DNA of 30,809 nucleotides. Origin: Kordiimonas lipolytica (GTDB taxonomy: Bacteria > Pseudomonadota > Alphaproteobacteria > Sphingomonadales > Kordiimonadaceae). Under the pieces are notes generated by a model. That model was not told where the DNA came from and made no database searches. It saw nothing but the letters and a program-made list of their open reading frames with translations. The stretch spans positions 1-30,809 of the forward strand of contig NZ_LRUB01000016.1 in NCBI RefSeq assembly GCF_001550065.1, in the 5' to 3' direction. How positions within the stretch are numbered: the first letter of the stretch is position 1; each line of letters starts with the position of its first letter. Both the position numbers and the translations under genes were made by a program. This document shows positions 8,360 to 16,493 of this stretch, piece by piece.

Positions 8360-9376
8360 ATGCGTCGGACGATTTATAAGTTTCACAAGTGGCTGGGCCT
8401 GGCCTTTGGCATGTTGCTGATGGCACAGGCGGGGTCTGGCGTGCTGTTGAGCTTCCGCCCGCAACTGCAGGCGTGGGAGCTTTCACGGCACCCTGCGGCC
8501 AGTGCGGAAATGGGTGTGAATGACGCGGTCGCCGCTGTGCTTGATGCCTTTCCAGGGGCAAGGCCTGAGCGGGTTTATGTCGCGGCTGAACTGGGCGACC
8601 CTTTGGCTGTCCGGTTGGCGGACAGCAGCGATCCCCGTTTTGTGGCCGTGTGGAGAAAGCATGACGTCCTGGCCGTGGCCGGGTTGCCGCTCCATGGGGC
8701 GCTGCAGTGGCTGTTTGAATGGCACGAGGGCCTTTGGTGGAGTGGTGCAGGGCGCTGGGTGCTGGTCTTTCAGGCTTTCCTGCTTATGGGTTTTGTTGTC
8801 TCGGGGCTCTATTTCTGGTGGCCGCTCCGCCATAAGCAGGGCCTGAAGGTCAAGTGGCGGTCACCACCCGTGCGCCGCTGGTACGATGTGCATAGGATCA
8901 TTGGTATTTGTTCGGCGCCGTTTCTTGTGTTGGCGGTGCTGACCGGTGGGACAATGGCGGTCCGTGCCATGGCGGGCGGCAGCGCGCCTGTGTTGCCGGT
9001 GGGGCCGCGCGGGCCCGTCCAGGTTGATGAGGCATTCGAATGCGCTGCGTGTGGTCCGTTAAAGGAAATCCGCATGACGCCGGCTGGCGGCTACCGGCTG
9101 ATCTACGCTTCAAAGAAGGCGCCCTGGCCGTTGGCTGCCGACAGTATCGCTGTGTCAGCGAAAGGGCGGGCCAGTCCGAGGATGGCGCAGGACGCGACTG
9201 CTGCCCAGAAGCTGCTTGGCTGGATGTATCCGCTGCATACCGGGAAGGCAATGGGGGTGTTCGGGCAACTGGTCACGCTGGTGGTGGGGCTGGCGCTGTC
9301 CGTGTTGCCTGTCGTTGGCGGGCTTCTCTGGCTGCGGCGGCGCCCCAGGAAGAAATCTGTTGCGTGTGGCGCATAA
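8360..9376 (+). CDS. PepSY-associated membrane protein (putative ferric/heme-type reductase)
   Basis: The 338-residue membrane protein has about four transmembrane segments (roughly residues 12-32, 133-153, 178-200 and 300-325). It shows the conserved histidines of PepSY_TM proteins: H9 (FHKWLG), H112 (LPLHG), H122 (WHEGLWW), H178 (DVHRIIG) and H293 (YPLHTG). These proteins commonly accompany TonB receptors and are thought to bind heme and reduce ferric chelates. A periplasmic CAAC pair (C228, C231) is an extra possible redox or metal site. The start at 8360 is chosen because the PepSY motif begins there and GGAGAG lies upstream; an in-frame extension to 8300 would run through the hairpin. 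Its stop codon overlaps the shared regulatory element of the next operon. Confidence 0.85.
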   Translation: MRRTIYKFHKWLGLAFGMLLMAQAGSGVLLSFRPQLQAWELSRHPAASAEMGVNDAVAAVLDAFPGARPERVYVAAELGDPLAVRLADSSDPRFVAVWRKHDVLAVAGLPLHGALQWLFEWHEGLWWSGAGRWVLVFQAFLLMGFVVSGLYFWWPLRHKQGLKVKWRSPPVRRWYDVHRIIGICSAPFLVLAVLTGGTMAVRAMAGGSAPVLPVGPRGPVQVDEAFECAACGPLKEIRMTPAGGYRLIYASKKAPWPLAADSIAVSAKGRASPRMAQDATAAQKLLGWMYPLHTGKAMGVFGQLVTLVVGLALSVLPVVGGLLWLRRRPRKKSVACGA

Positions 9377-9390
9377 ATTGGCTACTATTT
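9375..9390 (+). promoter_or_regulatory. Shared operator/promoter element, site C (for ABC transporter operon)
   Basis: AAATTGGCTACTATTT, an exact copy of the consensus and of site D. It ends 29 bases before the GTG start of the binding protein and overlaps the stop codon of the preceding PepSY gene. If TACTAT (9383-9388) is the -10, the leader would be about 25 bases. Confidence 0.7.
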
Positions 9391-9419
9391 TGATATTGAG
9401 TCATTCTTAGGAGGAAATT

Positions 9420-10529
9420 GTGGAGCTTGGGAGTTTGAGAACGGCGTTTATAGCGTCTGTGTTGGTGTGTGGGCTTTCCCTGGCAGGGGCCGGCGCGGCA
9501 GATGTGCCCGACTATTACCCGGCAGACTATGAGGCGATGGTGGAGGCTTCCAGGTCCGAGGGCAGTCTTCTGATCTATTCGAATATCGCAGAATATAATT
9601 GGCGGGATATCTTTGTGGGCTTCTCGAAAAAATATCCCTGGATCAAGATCGAGAGCATTGACCTGGGGCCATCCACAAGCTTCGAGCGCTACTATTCGGA
9701 AAGCTCTGTAGGCAAGCGGACGGCAGACCTGATCGTGACCGGTGCGCCTGACGGCTGGTACCGGTTCGCTGCGAAAGGCGGGTTGGCGCAGTACTCGTCA
9801 CCTGAAGTCGAAAAGATGCCGGAGTGGAGCCGGCCGCTGCCAGGGCTTTACACGATCTCTGCAGATCCGATGGTGATCATTCATAACAAGCTGCTTTTGA
9901 AGGATGCGCCCGACAGCCTGGCCGATATCCGGGAGTTGACGGAAGAAGGTGGTCGGTATCGCGATAAGGTGACAACTTATAACGCCACCAGCCATTCCTT
10001 CGCCTATGATATTCACTGGTCAGTGACGAAGGCGTTTGGGGATGCGGCCTGGCCGCTTTTCGACGACCTGGGCAGCCTCACGCGGTCCGAAAGTGGTGGT
10101 GCCGTGATGGTGGAGAAGGTGACGAGCGGTGAATATGTAGCGGGCTATTTTGTCTCCGGTATCACAGTGTTCCAGCGGATGAACCAGGCGGGCCGCGACA
10201 AGATTATGGGATGGAGCCTGATCGAGGACGGTACCCCTGTTTTCCATCGCGGCATGGGGGTGACAACGGGGGCGGAAAGCCCGAATTCGGCGCGCCTGAT
10301 GCTGGATTATATCCTTTCGCATGATGGCCAGGTGGCCGTTGGCAAAGGCGGGCTGACGCCGTATCGCCCGGACGTCGGGAAGGATGAAGTGCCATATCTT
10401 TCTTATGGAGGGATCGTCGATGAGATCGGCGAGGAGAATATCATCCATGTGGAATATGACCCCGAAGCCTATGAGCAGCGTGATGTATTTCTCGCCCGTT
10501 GGAAGCAGGCTTTCCGCATCAAAAACTGA
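9420..10529 (+). CDS. ABC transporter periplasmic binding protein, ferric/spermidine-type
   Basis: The 369-residue product carries a typical signal peptide (MELGSLRTAFIASVLV, cleavage probably after GAGAA near residue 27). The mature part resembles the type 2 binding proteins of the FbpA/AfuA and related organic-anion families (EGSLLIYSNIAEYNWRDIF, then RTADLIVTGAPDGWY, with a late RLMLDYILS). The GTG start at 9420 has a perfect AGGAGG six bases upstream. It is the first gene of a ten-gene-scale co-directional run and carries the shared 16-bp element in front. It would capture the substrate after TonB-dependent entry. Members of this family bind ferric ions, ferric chelates, phosphonates or carboxylates, so the ligand cannot be read from sequence alone. 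Confidence 0.9.
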   Translation: MELGSLRTAFIASVLVCGLSLAGAGAADVPDYYPADYEAMVEASRSEGSLLIYSNIAEYNWRDIFVGFSKKYPWIKIESIDLGPSTSFERYYSESSVGKRTADLIVTGAPDGWYRFAAKGGLAQYSSPEVEKMPEWSRPLPGLYTISADPMVIIHNKLLLKDAPDSLADIRELTEEGGRYRDKVTTYNATSHSFAYDIHWSVTKAFGDAAWPLFDDLGSLTRSESGGAVMVEKVTSGEYVAGYFVSGITVFQRMNQAGRDKIMGWSLIEDGTPVFHRGMGVTTGAESPNSARLMLDYILSHDGQVAVGKGGLTPYRPDVGKDEVPYLSYGGIVDEIGEENIIHVEYDPEAYEQRDVFLARWKQAFRIKN

Positions 10530-10539
10530 GGTTCAACCA

Positions 10540-10576
10540 CGTTGGCCGATGCAAACCTGAAAGCATCGGCCCAACG
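10540..10576 (+). terminator. Intercistronic hairpin between binding protein and permease genes
   Basis: CGTTGGCCGATGC (10540-10552) pairs with GCATCGGCCCAACG (10563-10576) with one bulged C and a 10-base loop. There is no T-run. Such stems between a binding-protein gene and its permease gene usually protect the upstream mRNA or reduce downstream expression. The right arm ends directly before the permease ribosome binding site. Confidence 0.6.
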
Positions 10577-10587
10577 GAGAGTATGTT

Positions 10588-12309
10588 ATGCAAAATGCAG
10601 CAGTATCTGAAGAACAGCCGTTCGGTGTGGTTTTTTCCAGGGCGAAACTGATCCAGTATTCTGTCGCGGTTATTGCGCTGATACTGGTGGCGGTACCCCT
10701 TGTGCCCATCATGTATCAGGCGATGCTCGACAAACCCATCTATGACGGGCAGGCGATCCTGACGCTGGATAATTTCAGCCGCTTGTTCGCCAACCCCAAA
10801 TTCTATGAAGCTTTCAAGAACTCGGTGGTCCTGTCGGCGGTGACAACCGTCATCGCGGGTATTATCGGCGTGTCCACCGCTGTGTTCATCGGTCGTACCA
10901 ACATACCGGGCAAAAAGTTTTTCGGTGAAGTGGTCTTGTGGCCCATGTATGTGTCTCATCTGGTTTTGGCCTTTGGCTGGTTCATGATGTATGGGCCTTC
11001 GGGCTATGTGACGCTGCTGGTCGAGGGCTGGATCGGTGGCAAGCCGTGGGATCTGTATACAATGGCCGGCATGGCCATCGTGGCGGGTGCAGCGCAAGCG
11101 CCGTTGGTGCATCTTTTCTGTGCGTCCTCGGTGGCGCGGGCCGATGCGTCGCTTGAAGACGCTGCCAGAACTGTTGGCGCCGGGCCCTTTACGGTGTTGC
11201 GCCGGGTCACGGTGCCTTTGTTGCGTCCCGCCATTACCTATAGCGCCATGCTGAATTTCATCGGGTGCCTTGAAATGCTGTCCGTGCCGCTCATTCTGGG
11301 GACGCCGGTAGGCAAGGACTTCTTCACCACCTTTCTCTATACGCAGGGATACAGTGGTTCCAATCCAGACTATGGCCTGATCGGCGCGGCCGCCTGTTTC
11401 CTCTTGGTAATGATCAGTATCCTGATCTATCTGCAGTCCAAACTTTTGAAAAAGGCCGGCCGGTTTGTCACGGTGAAAGGCAAGGCCACGCGCCCGAAGA
11501 TATTCGACCTTGGGCGCTACCGCTGGGCGGTCTCCGCCGTGCTGGCGGTCTATTTCGGGCTGACGCTTTTCGTGACCGTTGGCGGGCTTGGGCTCAGGGC
11601 CTTCACCACTTTCCTGACACCGCTTCTGGCGCCATGGGAGTTGCTGACCCTCGATAATTTCGCGCTGATTTTCGAATATGACGCCTATCAGCGGTCAATC
11701 ACCAACAGCCTGTTGGTGGCCGGGATTGGCGCTGCGTTTGCCGTGGGCTTTGTCAGCCTGATCACGGTGATCATTCATCGATCGGGTTTCCGGTTCCGGA
11801 AGGTGCTCGAGTATGTCGCCCTTTATCCGCGGGCTGTGCCAGGCATTGTCGCGGGCATCGGCTTCTTCTGGGGCATGCTGCTGTTCCCTTTCCTCGGGCC
11901 GCTTCACGGCACCATCTGGATCCTGATCCTGGCCTTCACCATGCGCACGATCCCCACGGCTTTCGGGGCCATTTCACCGGCGCTGATGCAGCTGTCGAAG
12001 GATCTGGACCAAAGCTCGCGTACCGTGGGGGCAGATTGGTGGAGCACCCAGCGCAAGATCATTCTGCCGCTTCTCCGCCCGGCGCTTTTCGGGGCTTATG
12101 TCCTCCTGTTCCTGTCCTTCCTGAAGGAATATGCGTCTGCAGCCTTCCTGTTTGCGCCCGGCAGCGAAATCCTGGGCACCACGATGCTGCAATTCTGGGT
12201 CAATGGCGACAGTGGCCCGGTAGCCGCGCTGGCGGTCATCCAAATCATTTTAACAATCACTTTTGTGGTCTTTGCCCGCAAACTGTTGGGAGTGAAAGCT
12301 TATGGGTAA
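10588..12309 (+). CDS. ABC transporter permease, fused two-domain FbpB-type
   Basis: The 573-residue integral membrane protein consists of two BPD_transp_1 permease units in tandem. Each has an EAA-type coupling loop: EDAARTVGAGPFTVLRRVTVPLLRP near residue 188 and QSSRTVGADWWSTQRKIILPLLRP near residue 472 (quoted in parts of one loop each). The duplicated architecture is typical of ferric-ion and 2-aminoethylphosphonate-like transporters. GGAGAG precedes the ATG. The stop overlaps the ATPase start by 8 bases, indicating translational coupling. It forms the inner-membrane channel for the substrate delivered by the 9420-10529 protein. Confidence 0.92.
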   Translation: MQNAAVSEEQPFGVVFSRAKLIQYSVAVIALILVAVPLVPIMYQAMLDKPIYDGQAILTLDNFSRLFANPKFYEAFKNSVVLSAVTTVIAGIIGVSTAVFIGRTNIPGKKFFGEVVLWPMYVSHLVLAFGWFMMYGPSGYVTLLVEGWIGGKPWDLYTMAGMAIVAGAAQAPLVHLFCASSVARADASLEDAARTVGAGPFTVLRRVTVPLLRPAITYSAMLNFIGCLEMLSVPLILGTPVGKDFFTTFLYTQGYSGSNPDYGLIGAAACFLLVMISILIYLQSKLLKKAGRFVTVKGKATRPKIFDLGRYRWAVSAVLAVYFGLTLFVTVGGLGLRAFTTFLTPLLAPWELLTLDNFALIFEYDAYQRSITNSLLVAGIGAAFAVGFVSLITVIIHRSGFRFRKVLEYVALYPRAVPGIVAGIGFFWGMLLFPFLGPLHGTIWILILAFTMRTIPTAFGAISPALMQLSKDLDQSSRTVGADWWSTQRKIILPLLRPALFGAYVLLFLSFLKEYASAAFLFAPGSEILGTTMLQFWVNGDSGPVAALAVIQIILTITFVVFARKLLGVKAYG

Positions 12310-13378
12310 GCTGATTATTGATAACCTGTGCAAGCATTTCGGCGCCGTGAAAGCCGTTGACAATGTCAGCATCACGGTTGAAGACGGGGAATTCCTGACG
12401 CTTCTGGGGCCATCCGGATGCGGCAAGTCAACCACCCTGTTTGCTGTCGCGGGCCTTGACCGGCCCACAAGCGGGCGCATTCTGGTGGATGATGTAGTGT
12501 TTTACGACGGCAAACAGCAGGCCATGATGCCGCCTGAGAAACGCAATTGCGGCCTGGTGTTCCAGTCTTACGCTTTGTGGCCGCATATGACGGTCCGCGA
12601 CAATCTGGCCTTTCCGCTGGAAATTCGGAAAATCGGTAAATCCGAACAGCAGAAGCGCATCACTGACGCGTTGGCGCTCGTGGAGATGGAAACCTATCAG
12701 GACCGGTATCCGCACGAACTGTCTGGTGGCCAGCAGCAGCGCGTGGCATTGGCCCGCACACTGGTTTATGAACCGCGCTTGATGCTGCTGGATGAACCGC
12801 TTTCAAACCTGGATGCCAAGTTGCGGATTCGGGCCCGCCGCTGGCTCAAGGAACTGCAGGGGCGCCTTGGCCTGACAACCATCTATGTCACCCACGACCA
12901 GATCGAGGCCCTGACGCTGAGCGACCGCATTGCGGTGATGGAGGGGGGCAAGCTGGTGCAATTGGGTACGCCCGAGGAAATCTACAGCAGGCCGGTTTCG
13001 CCCTTCGTGGCCGACTTTATCGGCGCCAGCAACTTCATTGACGGGTTCGCAGGCGACGGCGCGGATGGGGCCGTCAGCATTTCACTTGCAGAAGGAGTGT
13101 CTATTCGGGCCAAGGCCCGCCCTGGAGTCATGAAAGGCAAGGCGGTGCGTGTAGCAGTGCGACCTGAAAATATTCGTCTTGTGAATGGCAGTGGTGTGCC
13201 AGATGGCAGCAATGCGCTTACCGCATCAATTCGTGACCGCGATTACCTGGGCGCGCGGTTCCAGTATATTCTGGATGTCTGCGGTACCGAACTGCGCATG
13301 GAGGCGGAGCAAAATCTTGAGGGAAGCCAAGTGGATATCAGTTTCACCCCTGAAGATTGCATTGCTTTCCCCGCTTAG
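12302..13378 (+). CDS. ABC transporter ATP-binding protein, FbpC/PotA-type
   Basis: The 358-residue ATPase shows Walker A GPSGCGKST (residues 36-44), a Q-loop (LVFQSYALWPH, near 84), the signature LSGGQQQR (near 139), Walker B LMLLDEP followed by LSNLDAKLR, and the switch histidine in VTHDQIEA. A C-terminal TOBE-like domain (from about residue 240) is typical of the carbohydrate, iron and polyamine uptake subfamily. It energises the 10588-12309 permease, whose gene it overlaps by 8 bases. Nothing is unusual in the catalytic motifs. Confidence 0.94.
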   Translation: MGKLIIDNLCKHFGAVKAVDNVSITVEDGEFLTLLGPSGCGKSTTLFAVAGLDRPTSGRILVDDVVFYDGKQQAMMPPEKRNCGLVFQSYALWPHMTVRDNLAFPLEIRKIGKSEQQKRITDALALVEMETYQDRYPHELSGGQQQRVALARTLVYEPRLMLLDEPLSNLDAKLRIRARRWLKELQGRLGLTTIYVTHDQIEALTLSDRIAVMEGGKLVQLGTPEEIYSRPVSPFVADFIGASNFIDGFAGDGADGAVSISLAEGVSIRAKARPGVMKGKAVRVAVRPENIRLVNGSGVPDGSNALTASIRDRDYLGARFQYILDVCGTELRMEAEQNLEGSQVDISFTPEDCIAFPA

Positions 13379-13393
13379 GAATAGGAGGTCGCG

Positions 13394-14263
13394 ATGGTCC
13401 ATATCATCAATGTTGCCTGTATCCAGAATTGTGCCACCGACGACCTTCAGGGCAATCTGGCCTGCCTGGATGACCTGATCCATGAGGCCGTACATCGCGG
13501 TGCCGACACCGTGGCGTTGCCCGAAGCATGTGAGTTTCTGAGCGACGACAATGACGCGATGAAGGCGCATGCCAAGCCGTTGGACGATCATAGTGCCTTC
13601 AGGATGCTGCAGAGCAGGGCGGAGCGCCACAGGGTCTGGATGCTGATCGGCTCGCTGACGGCCAGGGATGAAAATGGCCTCATGGTAAACCGGTCGCTAC
13701 TGGTTAACCCCAAGGGTGATCTTGTCAGCCACTATGACAAGATTCATATGTTTGACGCCAAGGTGCCGGGACAGAAAATGTCACGCGAGTCCGACCTGTA
13801 TCGTCCCGGTACCAGGGCCAAGCTGGTGTCGCTGTTTGGCGCGGTGATGGGTATGAGCATCTGCTATGATGTGCGTTTCCCGCACCTGTATCGCAGCCTT
13901 GCCAAGGCGGGAGCGACCATTCTGTCGGTGCCTGCCGCTTTCATGCAAGCCACGGGCGAAGCGCACTGGCATTCCCTTTTGCGGGCGCGCGCCATCGAGA
14001 ATGGCTGTTTCGTCATCGCCCCGGCACAAACCGGGCATCATTATGGTACCCGGCATAGCTATGGCCATTCCCTGATCGTCGATCCCTGGGGGCGGGTTAT
14101 TGCCGATGCCGGGACCGAGGTTGGTGTTTCCATGGGCGCCATCGATCTGGATGAGGTTACTCGGGCGCGGTCGTCAATCATGAGCCTGAACCATGACCGC
14201 AGGTTCGAACCGCCCGCCCCCACTGCCATGCAGGACCCTGTCAACGGGCGGTGTGGCGCATGA
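13394..14263 (+). CDS. Carbon-nitrogen hydrolase (nitrilase/omega-amidase-like)
   Basis: The 289-residue cytoplasmic enzyme shows the nitrilase-superfamily triad: E44 (ALPEACEF), K116 (HYDKIHMFD) and C157 (MSICYDVRFP). The last two motifs are those of the Nit1/Nit2 branch (omega-amidase, deaminated-glutathione amidase), which hydrolyse small carboxamides. AGGAGG lies before the ATG at 13394, 15 bases after the transporter ATPase. The stop overlaps the next gene as ATGA. In this operon it most likely releases ammonia or an amine from an amide of the imported substrate or of a gamma-glutamyl intermediate. The precise amide is not known. Confidence 0.9.
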   Translation: MVHIINVACIQNCATDDLQGNLACLDDLIHEAVHRGADTVALPEACEFLSDDNDAMKAHAKPLDDHSAFRMLQSRAERHRVWMLIGSLTARDENGLMVNRSLLVNPKGDLVSHYDKIHMFDAKVPGQKMSRESDLYRPGTRAKLVSLFGAVMGMSICYDVRFPHLYRSLAKAGATILSVPAAFMQATGEAHWHSLLRARAIENGCFVIAPAQTGHHYGTRHSYGHSLIVDPWGRVIADAGTEVGVSMGAIDLDEVTRARSSIMSLNHDRRFEPPAPTAMQDPVNGRCGA

Positions 14264-15759
14264 CCAAGGTGGCTGTTGCAGGCTTTCTGCATGAAACCAA
14301 CAGTTTCGCGCCGGGGCTGACAGGCCTGTCGGCCTTTGAGGCTGCGGATGCCTGGCCGGGAATGGTTGTTGGGGAAGCAATGCTTGCTGCCTTTGGACAG
14401 TCGAATATTGCGATGGCCGGTTTTCTGAAGGCCGCCCAGGAGAAAGCCTGGGAGATTACGCCGCTCCTCTGGTGTTCCGCCGGTCCCTCCGGCGTGGTGG
14501 AAGGGGGCGCTTATGATAGCATATCGACTGATCTCTTGGCGCGTCTTGAGCTGGCCATGCCGGTGGATGCCGTGTTCCTGGACCTTCACGGTGCCATGGT
14601 TTCGGAAACGGAGACGGATGCCGATGGTGTGTTGCTGGGCCGGGTGCGCGCGCTGGTAGGACCGGACGTGCCGATTGTCGCAGTCCTTGATTTCCACGCC
14701 AATATCTCTGAGCACATGGTGGCTGCGGCAGATATGCTGGCGCTCTACCGCACCTACCCCCATGTGGATATAGCAGATACCGGGCGGCGGGCGGCGGGGT
14801 ATCTGGCAGGGCTGCTTGAGGGAAGCCGACCGGAAAAGATTTTGCAGCCAATACCATTTCTATTGCCACTTGGCACGCAGGCTACACTGGATGGCCCCGT
14901 TGCCGCCCTGATGGCTGGCCTGCGGAAACTGGAAAGGGATACAGGCGCCAGGATCGAATTTGCCGCGGGTTTTCCGCTGGCTGATGCGTTCGAGACCGGG
15001 CCTGCGATTGTGACTTATGCGCCCGATAGAAAACTGGCCGAGGCCGTGGCGCACCAGTCTGCCGGGCTTCTGGCCGCGCGTGAAAAGGAATTCACGCTTC
15101 AGACGATGTCGCCGCGCGAGGCCGTGGCGGCAGCGCAGGAGGGGAGGCATGGGCATGGTCCCCTCCTGCTGATCGACACGCAGGACAATCCGGGCGGCGG
15201 TGCAGCGGGGGATACGGTGGGCCTGTTGCGGGCCATGATCGAAGGGGGGTGCCGCAGGGCCGTGATGGGCGTGCTGTATGACCCCGAAACGGCATTGCAG
15301 GCCCACAAGGTGGGGGTGGGTGGCGCGTTCGTGGCATCTATTGGGGCAAAATCCTGCCCGGGGCAGGAACTGCCCCTGCGGGGGCGGGCCAGGGTGATGG
15401 CGCTCGGTAGCGGTAATTTCGCTGGGACCGGCCCCTTTTACAAAGGGTGCAGTTTCGCTCTTGGCCCCATGGCCTGCCTTGAAGTCGGCGGGGTGCGGGT
15501 GGTGCTTTCCAGCGTCCGGCAGCAGGCGGCCGATCAGGCCATGTTCCGCCATGTGGGCGTTGAGCCCGCCGAGGCCGGAATTCTGGCACTGAAAAGTTCG
15601 GTCCATTACCGCGCGGATTTCGACGGGATCGCACGCGGCACCATCATTGTGAAATCGCCAGGGTTGAACACAGCCAGCCCGGCAGACCTGACATACCGAA
15701 ACGTGCGCCCCAATGTTCGGGTTGCAGGCGGTGAGCAACTCAAAAGAGGTACAGTATGA
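14260..15759 (+). CDS. M81-family metallopeptidase (MlrC-like)
   Basis: The 499-residue protein belongs to the MlrC/DUF1485 family. Family signatures are GFLHETNSFAP at the N-terminus, DLHGAMV (H110) and DFHANIS. D144 and H146 plus H168 (YPHVD) have the D-x-H-(21)-H spacing of the zinc ligands of microcystinase C. The ATG at 14260 is chosen because it overlaps the preceding stop as ATGA; an earlier in-frame start at 14251 is less likely. The family acts on linear peptides and probably other amides, but most operon-borne members are uncharacterised. It is coupled to the next gene by another ATGA overlap, so it should be produced in step with the nitrilase and the aldolase. Confidence 0.9.
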   Translation: MTKVAVAGFLHETNSFAPGLTGLSAFEAADAWPGMVVGEAMLAAFGQSNIAMAGFLKAAQEKAWEITPLLWCSAGPSGVVEGGAYDSISTDLLARLELAMPVDAVFLDLHGAMVSETETDADGVLLGRVRALVGPDVPIVAVLDFHANISEHMVAAADMLALYRTYPHVDIADTGRRAAGYLAGLLEGSRPEKILQPIPFLLPLGTQATLDGPVAALMAGLRKLERDTGARIEFAAGFPLADAFETGPAIVTYAPDRKLAEAVAHQSAGLLAAREKEFTLQTMSPREAVAAAQEGRHGHGPLLLIDTQDNPGGGAAGDTVGLLRAMIEGGCRRAVMGVLYDPETALQAHKVGVGGAFVASIGAKSCPGQELPLRGRARVMALGSGNFAGTGPFYKGCSFALGPMACLEVGGVRVVLSSVRQQAADQAMFRHVGVEPAEAGILALKSSVHYRADFDGIARGTIIVKSPGLNTASPADLTYRNVRPNVRVAGGEQLKRGTV

Positions 15760-16493
15760 AGCTGGGGGTGTGGCTCGCGACCGCCAACACGGCGGTGATC
15801 GAAATGGCCAAGGACCTGCGGGCTGATTTTGCAGTGTTCGATCTGGAGCATGGTATTTTTGACCCGACGGCTCTTGACGCCCTGGTTGGGTTCGCGGCTG
15901 CCCTGGGCGTGCTGCCGGTTGTAAAAGCCGGGGCGCCCGAGGGCCGTTTTGTGATGGAAGCGCTCGACCGGGGCGCGGCGGCCGTGCTGATCCCCCAGGT
16001 GCGGGACTATGGACACGCCCGCGATGTGACGGCCTATGCGAAATATCCGCCGCTGGGGTGCCGGGGGGCGTCTGGTGGACGAGTGTTCGGGTACAGGCCC
16101 GCGTCCGCGTCCTTCTATCGGGTCGAGGACACGCGCAAGCCCTGTTATGTCATGATCGAAACCGCGGGTGCCCTGGAGGATGTGGAGGCCATCGCGGCCC
16201 TGCCCACGGTGGACGGCCTGTTTGTTGGCCCGACAGATCTCGCCCTGTCACGGGGCCGGCCGGCATACGAACAATCACCAGCGGATTTTGCAGACATTGT
16301 CCGCATTGCGGCGGCTGCCAGGGCGGCTGGCAAACCTTGGATTTTTCCTGCCTGGTCGGAAGCTGAACAACGCTTTGCCTGTGACCACGGCGCCAGCATG
16401 ATGGTGGTAACCAACGAGCACGGCGCGCTGAAGGCGGGCCTGCAGGCCGGGCTGGATAGTGCCCGCCAGCGTCTGGAGGCGGTGGGGGCATGA
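15756..16493 (+). CDS. HpcH/HpaI-family aldolase
   Basis: The 245-residue protein has the HpcH/HpaI/citrate-lyase-beta TIM-barrel signatures. H32 is in FDLEHG, a metal-binding acidic residue is in [10 protein letters not shown] (about 135), and another is in [11 protein letters not shown] (about 161). These class II aldolases cleave 4-hydroxy-2-oxo acids or related compounds to pyruvate-like products. The usual arginine in the V-R-V/P strand is replaced by lysine ([10 protein letters not shown]57), which may mark a different substrate carboxylate. ATGA overlaps occur at both ends. Confidence 0.87.
   Translation: MKLGVWLATANTAVIEMAKDLRADFAVFDLEHGIFDPTALDALVGFAAALGVLPVVKAGAPEGRFVMEALDRGAAAVLIPQVRDYGHARDVTAYAKYPPLGCRGASGGRVFGYRPASASFYRVEDTRKPCYVMIETAGALEDVEAIAALPTVDGLFVGPTDLALSRGRPAYEQSPADFADIVRIAAAARAAGKPWIFPAWSEAEQRFACDHGASMMVVTNEHGALKAGLQAGLDSARQRLEAVGA

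Noticed and set aside
9420..13378. Simple ferric-iron uptake operon
   Set aside because: Transporter genes are continuous with six overlapping or closely spaced catabolic genes, and no Fur-box-like sequence was noticed; iron import alone does not explain the enzymes.
14860..15738. 292-codon minus-strand frame opposite the M81 gene
   Set aside because: GC-rich codon bias keeps the antisense frame open; the plus strand has conserved metal-ligand motifs and coupled starts.
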